From: Streptomyces sp. RPA4-2
GTDB lineage: Bacteria > Actinomycetota > Actinomycetes > Streptomycetales > Streptomycetaceae
Direction of reading: 5' to 3'
Assembly (NCBI RefSeq): GCF_012273515.2
Contig: NZ_CP050975.2
Location: 6,138,001-6,202,000 of the forward strand
Length of the DNA stretch: 64,000 bases
The notes beneath the pieces were generated by a model. The model was given only the letters and a program-made list of their open reading frames with translations, was not told the DNA's origin and made no database searches. The position numbers and the translations under genes are program-made. Of the stretch, positions 57,514-64,000 are shown in pieces; the stretch's first letter is position 1; the number at the start of each line of letters is the position of its first letter.

Positions 57514-57779
57514 TGCGCGGTCCCATCCGTCCCCTGGTCGCAAGTCTCTCCAAACGAGCCCCGTCCATCCGCCGGACGGTGCCCCCGGGGAATGGTGTCA
57601 GATCAACAGCGGAGCACGGGCTGCTGCCCCGACGCTCGTCCCCCGAAAACCTGGACCCCGGCCCTCGGTCGCGCCGTCGTCACGGCGGCACGACCTCGGA
57701 GCCCGTCGCCGGACAGGCCCCGGGCCGCCCCGAAATGGCAGCGGCCGCCCCCAACCCTACCGGCCCAGATATACGGAGG

Positions 57780-58220
57780 TCAGTGCTCAGGTGACTCAAC
57801 AGCCGCCGAAGTGACCAGTTCTGTCAGCACACCGTGGCAATCCTTGGGGTGAAGGAAGGTGATTCGTGACCCCATGGAGCCGCGTCGCGGCTCGTCGTAG
57901 AGGACGCGTACGCCTTTGTCCCTGATGTCGCCCGCGTCGGCGTCGACGTCCGCCGTACCGAACGCGATGTGATGGACACCCTCGCCGTTCTTCGCCAGCC
58001 ACTTCCCGACGGCCGAGTCCTCGCGGGTCGGCTCCAGGAGCTGGAGGTAGGAGGCGCCGCCGTCGGACGTCTCGTTGATCTTGAGCATGGCCTCGCGCAC
58101 GCCCTGCTCGTCGTTGACCTCGGAGTGGAAGACTTCGAAGCCGTACGTGGCCCGGTAGAACTCGACGGTCTTGTCGAGGTCGAAGCAGGCGATCCCGATG
58201 TGGTCGATTCGCGTCAGCAT
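57780..58220 (-). CDS. mce: Methylmalonyl-CoA epimerase
   Basis: 146 residues. VOC-fold: N-terminal LTRIDHIGIACFDLDKTVEFY and second half GVHHIAFGTADVDADAGDI supply the metal-binding His residues and Glu (LTELV near the end). Interconverts the (R) and (S) forms of methylmalonyl-CoA for the B12 mutase. Divergent from the thiolase gene; meaB follows that gene, giving a small functional cluster. Confidence 0.94.
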   Translation of the reverse strand: MLTRIDHIGIACFDLDKTVEFYRATYGFEVFHSEVNDEQGVREAMLKINETSDGGASYLQLLEPTREDSAVGKWLAKNGEGVHHIAFGTADVDADAGDIRDKGVRVLYDEPRRGSMGSRITFLHPKDCHGVLTELVTSAAVESPEH

Positions 58221-58366
58221 GGTGCCAGTGCAGCGCTCCCGCGGCGGTTACGCAACGTGCGCGCGATCACACTGACAGCCGGATGACGGGTGGCCTACCG
58301 CTCAGTACATTCAAGTAAACCCTCGTTCACTCCTCAGCTGTGCAAGCTGGAAGGGGATCGCACCTC

Positions 58367-59569
58367 ATGTCTGGAACGAACAGCACGACCTCCGTGATCG
58401 TCGCGGGTGCCCGCACCCCGATGGGACGGTTGCTCGGCTCGCTGAAGTCCTTCTCCGGAGCCGACCTCGGCGGATTCGCGATCAAAGCCGCCCTCGACCG
58501 CGCGGGCATCGGCGGCGACCAGGTGCAGTACGTGATCATGGGCCAGGTGCTGCAGGCCGGGGCGGGACAGATCCCGGCGCGGCAGGCGGCCGTCAAGGCG
58601 GGCATCCCGATGAGCGTCCCGGCGCTCACGATCAACAAGGTGTGTCTGTCGGGCCTGGACGCGATCGCCCTCGCGGACCAGCTGATCCGGGCCGGTGAGT
58701 TCGACATCGTGGTCGCGGGCGGCCAGGAATCCATGACGAACGCCCCCCACCTGCTCCCGAAGTCCCGTGAGGGCTTCAAGTACGGCGCCATCGAGATGCT
58801 CGACGCCATGGCGCACGACGGTCTGACCGACGCCTTCGAGAACATCGCCATGGGCGAGTCCACGGAGAAGCACAACACGCGGCTCGGCATCGCCCGTCCG
58901 GAGCAGGACGAGGTCGCCGCCCTCTCGCACCAGCGCGCGGCGGCCGCCCAGAAGAACGGCGTCTTCGAGGCGGAGATCACGCCGGTGGAGATTCCGCAGC
59001 GCAAGGGCGAGCCCGTCGTCTTCAGCAAGGACGAGGGCATCCGCGCCGAGACCACGGCGGAGTCGCTCGGCAGGCTGCGTCCCGCGTTCACCAGGGACGG
59101 CACGATCACGGCCGGCACCTCCTCGCAGATCTCGGACGGCGCCGCGGCCGTCGTCGTGATGAGCAAGGCGAAGGCGCAGGAGCTGGGCCTGGAGTGGATC
59201 GCCGAGATCGGCGCGCACGGGAACGTGGCCGGACCGGACAACTCTTTGCAGTCGCAGCCGTCGAACGCGATCCTGCACGCCCTGAAGAAGGAGGGCCTGG
59301 ACGTCTCGGACCTCGACCTGATCGAGATCAACGAGGCGTTCGCGGCGGTCGCCGTGCAGTCGATGAAGGACCTCGGGGTGTCCACGGAAAAGGTGAACGT
59401 CAACGGTGGCGCGATCGCCCTGGGCCACCCGATCGGCATGTCCGGCGCCCGTCTCGTACTGCACCTGGCGCTGGAGCTGAAGCGGCGTGGTGGCGGCGTG
59501 GGCGCGGCGGCGCTGTGCGGTGGCGGCGGTCAGGGTGACGCGCTGATCGTGCGGGTACCCACGGCGTAG
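58367..59569 (+). CDS. Acetyl-CoA C-acetyltransferase (thiolase)
   Basis: 400 residues from the ATG at 58367. Active-site Cys in [11 protein letters not shown] (about residue 93), His in [17 protein letters not shown] (about 355) and the second Cys in [14 protein letters not shown] near 385. [17 protein letters not shown] loop present ([10 protein letters not shown]). It condenses or cleaves acetoacetyl-CoA. It lies 57 bp before meaB and is probably cotranscribed. Confidence 0.95.
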   Translation: MSGTNSTTSVIVAGARTPMGRLLGSLKSFSGADLGGFAIKAALDRAGIGGDQVQYVIMGQVLQAGAGQIPARQAAVKAGIPMSVPALTINKVCLSGLDAIALADQLIRAGEFDIVVAGGQESMTNAPHLLPKSREGFKYGAIEMLDAMAHDGLTDAFENIAMGESTEKHNTRLGIARPEQDEVAALSHQRAAAAQKNGVFEAEITPVEIPQRKGEPVVFSKDEGIRAETTAESLGRLRPAFTRDGTITAGTSSQISDGAAAVVVMSKAKAQELGLEWIAEIGAHGNVAGPDNSLQSQPSNAILHALKKEGLDVSDLDLIEINEAFAAVAVQSMKDLGVSTEKVNVNGGAIALGHPIGMSGARLVLHLALELKRRGGGVGAAALCGGGGQGDALIVRVPTA

Positions 59570-59626
59570 GTCCCTCGCCGCGGCTGTGCCGCCGCGTTGT
59601 CTCGTACGACTCTGAACGGAGCTGTG

Positions 59627-60583
59627 ATGCAGGACGTCTCCTCGCTGGTGGCCCAGGCCAGGGAAGGCCGGCCGCGGGCCGTGGCCCGGCTGATCTCCCT
59701 GGTGGAGGGGGCGTCCCCGCAGTTGCGTGAGGTGATGGCGGCGCTGGCTCCGCTGGCCGGCGGGGCGTACGTGGTCGGGCTCACCGGGTCGCCGGGCGTC
59801 GGCAAGTCGACGTCGACCTCGGCGCTGGTGACCGCCTACCGGCGGCAGGGCAGGCGGGTCGGCGTCCTGGCCGTCGACCCCTCGTCCCCGTTCTCCGGGG
59901 GCGCGCTGCTCGGCGACCGGGTCCGGATGTCCGAGCACGCCTCGGACCCCGGTGTGTACATCCGCTCGATGGCGACCCGCGGTCACCTCGGCGGCCTGGC
60001 CTGGGCGGCCCCCCAGGCGATCCGCGTGCTGGACGCGGCGGGCTGCGACGTGATCCTGGTCGAGACCGTCGGGGTGGGCCAGTCGGAGGTCGAGATCGCG
60101 TCCCGGGCGGACACCTCGGTCGTCCTGCTCGCCCCCGGCATGGGCGACGGCATCCAGGCGGCGAAGGCCGGAATCCTGGAGATCGGCGACGTGTACGTGG
60201 TCAACAAGGCCGACCGGGACGGCGCCGACGCGACCGCGCGCGAGCTGAACCACATGCTCGGCCTCGGCGAGTCCCGCGGGCCCGGGGACTGGCGGCCGCC
60301 GATCGTCAAGACGGTCGCGGCGCGCGGCGAGGGCATCGACGAGGTCGTCGAGGCCCTGGAGAAGCACCGCGCCTGGATGGAGGAGCACGGCGTCCTCGCC
60401 GAGCGCCGGCTCGCCCGGGCCTCCCAGGAGGTCGAGACGATCGCGGTCACGGCCCTGCGCCGGCGCATCGGCGACCTGCACGGCGACCGCCGTCTGAGCG
60501 CGCTGGCGGAACGGATCGTCGCGGGCGAACTCGACCCCTACCGGGCCGCCGACTCCCTGGTGGAGGGCCTGACCGAGACCTGA
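59627..60583 (+). CDS. meaB: MeaB-type GTPase chaperone of methylmalonyl-CoA mutase
   Basis: 318 residues from the ATG at 59627, with CGGAG upstream. Walker A GSPGVGKST at about 58-66, LAVDPSSPFSGGALLGDRVRM (switch region), DVILVETVGVGQSEVE and NKADRDGAD (G4). C-terminal helices for dimerisation. It gates B12 cofactor loading and protects the mutase. The mutase genes are not in this window. Confidence 0.94.
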   Translation: MQDVSSLVAQAREGRPRAVARLISLVEGASPQLREVMAALAPLAGGAYVVGLTGSPGVGKSTSTSALVTAYRRQGRRVGVLAVDPSSPFSGGALLGDRVRMSEHASDPGVYIRSMATRGHLGGLAWAAPQAIRVLDAAGCDVILVETVGVGQSEVEIASRADTSVVLLAPGMGDGIQAAKAGILEIGDVYVVNKADRDGADATARELNHMLGLGESRGPGDWRPPIVKTVAARGEGIDEVVEALEKHRAWMEEHGVLAERRLARASQEVETIAVTALRRRIGDLHGDRRLSALAERIVAGELDPYRAADSLVEGLTET

Positions 60584-60629
60584 CGGGGCCTGACCGGGAC
60601 CCGGGGCCCGGCCGAGACCTGACGGGGCC
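60573..60629 (+). repeat. 18-bp direct repeat across the meaB stop codon
   Basis: CCGAGACCTGACGGGGCC occurs at 60573-60590 and again at 60612-60629, a 39-bp period. The first copy contains the meaB TGA. The sequence between is also similar and GC-rich, suggesting a small tandem duplication of the gene end. Confidence 0.75.
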
Positions 60630-60807
60630 CGCCGCGGGATGGTGGGCGCTCCTCGTCCCGCCGTCTCCGGGCCGGTCGGGCGTGCGGCCCTGTCGTTTCC
60701 GGGGCGTGCTGGGAACGGACGGCGATCACCGCCGTGCCCCGAACGCGGGGCCTCCCGGCAGGGCCCCGCGCGGGGCCCTGCCGAGCCGCCGCGCGGGACC
60801 CCTTGAG

Positions 60808-61362
60808 TCAGCCGTCGTGGCCGCCCCGGTGCGCCGGCTCCGTGCGGGCGGAGACGACCTTGCCCGTGCCCGCGTCGACGCGCACCTCGTACCAGGTGCC
60901 GCCGGTGGCCAGGATCCCGATCTCCCACGTCGGGGTGGCGCGGTCGTCGTCCAGGCCGGCGGAGGCGGCGGTGCCCGGCGTGTGGCGCAGCGCCGTGGTG
61001 AGGGCTTCGGCCGCCGTCACCCGGGCGGACCGCAGCCGCGCGGCGTCGTCGTGATCGTCGGATCCGGCCGTGTGATGGCCCGTTCGGGTGCGGTCGTCCG
61101 GGTGAGGGTGATCGTCCGTCCGGGTGGGACCGTCCGTCCGTGTCCGGTCGTCCGTCCCGGTGCGGCCGCCCGTCCGCGTCCGGTCGTCCGCCCGGGTGTC
61201 GTCGCCATGGCGTACGTGGTCCGCGCGGTCGTCGTCCGCCGTCCGGGACGACGACCCGGCGACCGCGGCCGTGCTGTCGTCCGTGACGGCCAGGGCCGTC
61301 GCCGTGCCGCCCCCGATCAGGGCCGCGGCCGCCACGGCGGCGATGACGATGTTGCGCTTCAT
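60808..61362 (-). CDS. Secreted PepSY-domain protein with Asp/Thr/Arg-rich linker
   Basis: 184 residues. The N-terminal signal sequence (MKRNIVIAAVAAAALIGGG) is followed by about 80 residues of degenerate DDRTRTG/D repeats with His, then a PepSY domain (about 110-184: ARVTAAEALTTALRHTPG, WEIGILATGGTWYEVRVDAGTGKVV). PepSY proteins modulate proteases or sense envelope conditions and often accompany two-component systems. It is divergent from the two-component genes at 61534, which may control it. Confidence 0.88.
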   Translation of the reverse strand: MKRNIVIAAVAAAALIGGGTATALAVTDDSTAAVAGSSSRTADDDRADHVRHGDDTRADDRTRTGGRTGTDDRTRTDGPTRTDDHPHPDDRTRTGHHTAGSDDHDDAARLRSARVTAAEALTTALRHTPGTAASAGLDDDRATPTWEIGILATGGTWYEVRVDAGTGKVVSARTEPAHRGGHDG

Positions 61363-61471
61363 ATCGGTTCCTCCTCATGTGCCGGACTCTGCCTGGTGAT
61401 CCGTGCGAGACCGGCCCCAAGTCGTCCGGTGCGTTGCTGCGTTGCCGACGGGAACCAATGTCGGCGAGGGT

Positions 61472-61511
61472 CGCTGAACGCAGCCTGAAGCCGCCTGAAG
61501 ACTTCTTCAGG
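61472..61511. promoter_or_regulatory. Repeat operator between the PepSY gene and the two-component system
   Basis: CCTGAAG at 61484-61490 and 61494-61500 (10-bp spacing), a related CTGAACG at about 61474, and an inverted CTTCAGG at 61505-61511. Tandem sites one helical turn apart are typical of OmpR-family regulators, so this is the likely autoregulatory site in the 171-bp divergent region. Confidence 0.6.
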
Positions 61512-61533
61512 TTCGGTTTGGGACGCTGGGCGC

Positions 61534-62193
61534 ATGCGCCTGTTGATCGTGGAGGACGAGAAGCGGCTGGCCCTGTCGCTCGCCAAGGGACTGAGGGCCG
61601 AGGGGTACGCCGTGGACGTCGTCCACGACGGAGCCGAGGGACTGCATCGGGCGAGCGAGGGCGCCTACGACCTCGTCGTCCTCGACATCATGCTGCCCGG
61701 CATGAACGGCTATCGCGTCTGCGCCGCACTGCGCGCCGCCGGACACGACGTGCCGATCCTCATGCTCACCGCGAAGGACGGCGAGTACGACGAGGCGGAG
61801 GGGCTGGACACCGGCGCCGACGACTATCTGACCAAGCCGTTCGCGTACGTGGTGCTGGTGGCCCGGGTGAAGGCGCTGCTGCGGCGCGGGCGGTCCGCCC
61901 ACCCGCCGGTGCGGGTCCTGGGCGAGCTGACGGTCGACACCGCGGCCCGGCGCGTCTTCCGCGGCGCGGACGAGGTCGCCCTCACGGCGAAGGAGTTCTC
62001 GGTCCTGGAGCAGCTCGTGCTGCGGGCCGGACAGGTCGTCTCGAAGGCCGAGATCCTCGAACACGTCTGGGACTTCGCCTACGACGGGGACCCGAACATA
62101 GTCGAGGTCTACGTGAGCACCCTGCGGCGCAAGCTCGGGGCGGCGTTCATCCGGACCGTGCGCGGGGCCGGCTACCGGCTGGAAGCGCGATGA
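61534..62193 (+). CDS. OmpR-family response regulator
   Basis: 219 residues. Receiver (about 1-120): acidic pocket VEDEKR, phosphoacceptor Asp51 in VVLDIMLPGMNG, Thr in LMLTAKD, and Lys101 in YLTKPF. Winged-helix output (about 125-217): LTAKEFSVLEQLVLRAGQVVSKAEILEHVWD and VEVYVSTLRRKLG. Its stop overlaps the sensor kinase ATG by 4 nt. Confidence 0.95.
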   Translation: MRLLIVEDEKRLALSLAKGLRAEGYAVDVVHDGAEGLHRASEGAYDLVVLDIMLPGMNGYRVCAALRAAGHDVPILMLTAKDGEYDEAEGLDTGADDYLTKPFAYVVLVARVKALLRRGRSAHPPVRVLGELTVDTAARRVFRGADEVALTAKEFSVLEQLVLRAGQVVSKAEILEHVWDFAYDGDPNIVEVYVSTLRRKLGAAFIRTVRGAGYRLEAR

Positions 62194-63716
62194 GCCGGCT
62201 CTTCGGATCCGTCCGGGCCAAGGCCACGCTCGGCGCGACCGTCGTGGTGGCCATCGCGCTGGTGGCCGCGGGCGCCGCCGTCCTGCTGTCCCTCCGTGCC
62301 AACCTGAACGGCCAGGCCGGCACGGAGGCGGAGCGCAGCGCCCGCGAGGTCGCGGCCGACCTGTCCGGCGGGGCGTCCTACGACCGGCTGCGGCTGGACG
62401 ACGACCAGCGTCCCGTCCAGGTGGTCGACGGGAAGGGCGTACTGGTCGCCGCCAGCGAGAACCTGCGGCGGATCAGCGGCACGGGGACCGGCGCGGTGAA
62501 GCCGCGGGCCCAGCGGACGGCCGCCCCGGGGAGCGACGGCGACGCGGCGGACGACCACGGCGGCGGCAAGGGCGGCGACGACAAGGGTGGCGACGGCAAG
62601 GGTGGTGGCGACGACAAGGGTGGCGACGGCCGGGGGAAGGACGGCCGGGGCCGCGGCACGGGTGCGGACGACGACTACTCTCTCGAACCCGGCCGGATCG
62701 GCGCCGAGGTGAACTTCGGCGAGGGCTCCGCCACGCTCGGCGGGGACACGGCGGACTACCGGTTCGCCGCCGTCGAGGTGAGTGTCAAGAGCAAGGGCGC
62801 GCTGACCGTGTACGCGGGCGCGCCGCTCTCCGCCGAACAGGGCGCCGTACGCACGGCCCTGACGGTCATGCTGACCGGTCTCCCGCTGCTGCTGGCCGTG
62901 GTGGCCGCCGTGACCTGGCGGGTCACCCGGCGCGCGCTGCGGCCCGTCGAGGGCATCCGCAGCGAGATGGCCGCGATCACGGCCTCCGAGGACCTCGCAC
63001 GGCGCGTGCCCGTGCCGGACACCCAGGACGAGGTCGCGGGTCTGGCGCGGACCACCAACGAGACGCTGGCCGCGCTGGAGACGTCCGTCGAGCGGCAGCG
63101 CCGGTTCGTCGCCGACGCCTCGCACGAACTGCGCAGCCCCATCGCCTCCCTGCGCACCCAGCTCGAAGTGGGCGCCGCGCACCCGGAACTGCTGGATGTG
63201 ACCGGGGCCGTCGAGGACACCGTACGGCTGCAGCGGCTCGCCGCCGATCTGCTGCTGCTCGCCCGGCTGGACGCGGGGGAGCGGCCCGCGGGCACCCGGT
63301 TCGACCTGGCGGGGCTGGCCCGGGAGGAGGTGTCCAGGCGCCCGGGGGTGACGGTGGAGGGCGCGAGCGCCGAAGTCGTCGGATCCCGGGGGCAGATGGC
63401 GCGACTGCTCGGCAATCTGCTGGACAACGCCCGCCGGCATGCGCGCAGCCGGGTCGCGGTCACCCTGCGGGCCGAGGGCCCGTGGGCCGTTCTGGAGGTC
63501 GCCGACGACGGGGCCGGTGTCCCCGCCGCCGAACGCGAGAGGATCTTCGAGCGGTTCGTACGGCTCGACGAGGCCCGCGGCCGGGACGACGGCGGGGCCG
63601 GTCTGGGCCTCGCCATCGCCCGCGACGTGGCACTGCGCCACGGCGGCACACTCACCGTCGGCGAAGCCCGGGGAGGCGGAGCGCTGTTCACGCTCCGGCT
63701 GCCCGGCCACGCCTGA
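62190..63716 (+). CDS. Sensor histidine kinase with Gly/Asp/Lys-rich extracytoplasmic insert
   Basis: 508 residues from the ATG at 62190. First membrane helix about 12-34, extracytoplasmic part about 35-225 with a low-complexity GGDDKGGDGKGG stretch (about 115-160), second helix about 228-245. HAMP (about 246-300), HisKA with phospho-His in RRFVADASHELRSPIASLRTQL, and HATPase with N box LLGNLLDNARRHA, G1 ADDGAGVP and G2 GGAGLGLAIARD. The charged insert could bind metal ions or cationic peptides. Pairs with the regulator before it. Confidence 0.94.
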   Translation: MSRLFGSVRAKATLGATVVVAIALVAAGAAVLLSLRANLNGQAGTEAERSAREVAADLSGGASYDRLRLDDDQRPVQVVDGKGVLVAASENLRRISGTGTGAVKPRAQRTAAPGSDGDAADDHGGGKGGDDKGGDGKGGGDDKGGDGRGKDGRGRGTGADDDYSLEPGRIGAEVNFGEGSATLGGDTADYRFAAVEVSVKSKGALTVYAGAPLSAEQGAVRTALTVMLTGLPLLLAVVAAVTWRVTRRALRPVEGIRSEMAAITASEDLARRVPVPDTQDEVAGLARTTNETLAALETSVERQRRFVADASHELRSPIASLRTQLEVGAAHPELLDVTGAVEDTVRLQRLAADLLLLARLDAGERPAGTRFDLAGLAREEVSRRPGVTVEGASAEVVGSRGQMARLLGNLLDNARRHARSRVAVTLRAEGPWAVLEVADDGAGVPAAERERIFERFVRLDEARGRDDGGAGLGLAIARDVALRHGGTLTVGEARGGGALFTLRLPGHA

Positions 63717-63754
63717 CGCGGAGCGGATCCGGGAAGCGGGGAGAGGCGTTCGTC

Positions 63755-63787
63755 CTGCCGCTGCCGCTGCCGCTGCCGCTGCCGCTG
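63755..63787 (+). repeat. Hexanucleotide microsatellite (CTGCCG)5
   Basis: Five perfect copies of CTGCCG followed by CTG, 38 bp after the kinase stop and outside any supported gene. Likely to vary in copy number by slippage. Confidence 0.85.
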
Positions 63788-63871
63788 AGCTGACTCCGGG
63801 GTCGTGGTGCCGTGTCCCCGGTCACGCGTCACGTGTTCCCGCGGCGCGTGTTCCCGCGTTCCCGCGGGGCG

Positions 63872-64000
63872 TCACGGTTTGCCGCGTTGTCCCCGCAGGT
63901 GTTCCGCGATCGGCTGCAGCGACTTGTGCAGCTGCTCCAGGGCCTCGGGGGACACCAGGTCCATGAAGTGCCTGCGGACGGACGCCACATGGTGCGGGGC
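63872..64000 (-). CDS. MarR-family regulator, C-terminal end (5' truncated by window)
   Basis: 42 residues and a TGA on the minus strand; the gene continues beyond the window. The sequence APHHVASVRRHFMDLVSPE, then LEQLHKSLQPIAEHLRGQR, is the C-terminal dimerisation helix region of MarR proteins. The DNA-binding domain is not visible. Convergent with the kinase gene. Confidence 0.7.
   Translation of the reverse strand, partial: APHHVASVRRHFMDLVSPEALEQLHKSLQPIAEHLRGQRGKP

Noticed and set aside
53678..57852. Very long plus-strand open frames opposite scy (over 800 and 980 codons)
   Set aside because: They are antisense to a clear coiled-coil gene. Repetitive GAG/GCC codons make stop codons rare on the other strand. 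Translations are Ser/Arg- or Gly/Leu-rich with no domain or ribosome-binding site.

Overview
The window is high-GC (about 70%) actinobacterial chromosome and is almost certainly Streptomyces. The evidence is strongly G/C-ending codons, frequent GTG and TTG starts, the FilP and Scy cytoskeletal genes of apical growth, an EndoMS/NucS mismatch nuclease, and a gene order that, from memory, follows the S. coelicolor core from about SCO5351 to SCO5404. No database was consulted.

Region 1 (1-6533) is the right part of an integrated mobile element of the actinomycete integrative-conjugative type. It holds the end of a DNA methyltransferase gene, then primase-polymerase, RepA-like ATPase, excisionase and tyrosine integrase genes chained by 4-nt start/stop overlaps. 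Next come a small membrane protein gene, an AT-rich palindromic control region and an unrecognised winged-helix-like protein. A tRNA-Arg(CCG) gene follows, with its 3' end facing the element, so it is the probable attachment site. The other end of the element and any transfer genes lie outside the window.

Region 2 (6534-26936) is core: a single-domain response regulator, nrtL (ArgRS-like without a catalytic core), lysA-hom-thrC-thrB (aspartate-family amino acids), rho, a secreted trypsin-like protease, an LCP cell-wall ligase, rpmE with a SigR-type promoter, prfA-prmC, a threonylcarbamoyl-AMP synthase, a phosphatase-like protein lacking its nucleophile, glyA and the lipid-linked sugar transferase wecA/tagO.

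Region 3 (26937-35623) is the complete ATP synthase operon atpIBEFHAGDC, with a Rex-type redox operator upstream and a terminator downstream, followed by a DUF2550 membrane protein gene.

Region 4 (35657-45937) holds a chitinase with the classic paired operator around its -35 box, cobalamin adenosyltransferase, 3-hydroxybutyryl-CoA dehydrogenase, a STAS protein, a large membrane-anchored P-loop protein, nucS and small conserved genes.

Region 5 (45969-52369) has two paralogous ABC-2 transporter modules. They flank a cyclotransferase-like gene and a gene that looks like an inward-rectifier potassium channel with a degenerate selectivity filter. A 202-bp MITE-like inverted-repeat element ends in the stop codon of one permease.

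Region 6 (52486-64000) holds filP and scy (polar growth scaffold), methylmalonyl-CoA epimerase, thiolase and meaB, then a PepSY protein divergent from an OmpR-type two-component system with a repeat operator, and the C-terminal end of a MarR-type regulator. The adenosyltransferase, epimerase and MeaB together support B12-dependent methylmalonyl-CoA metabolism.
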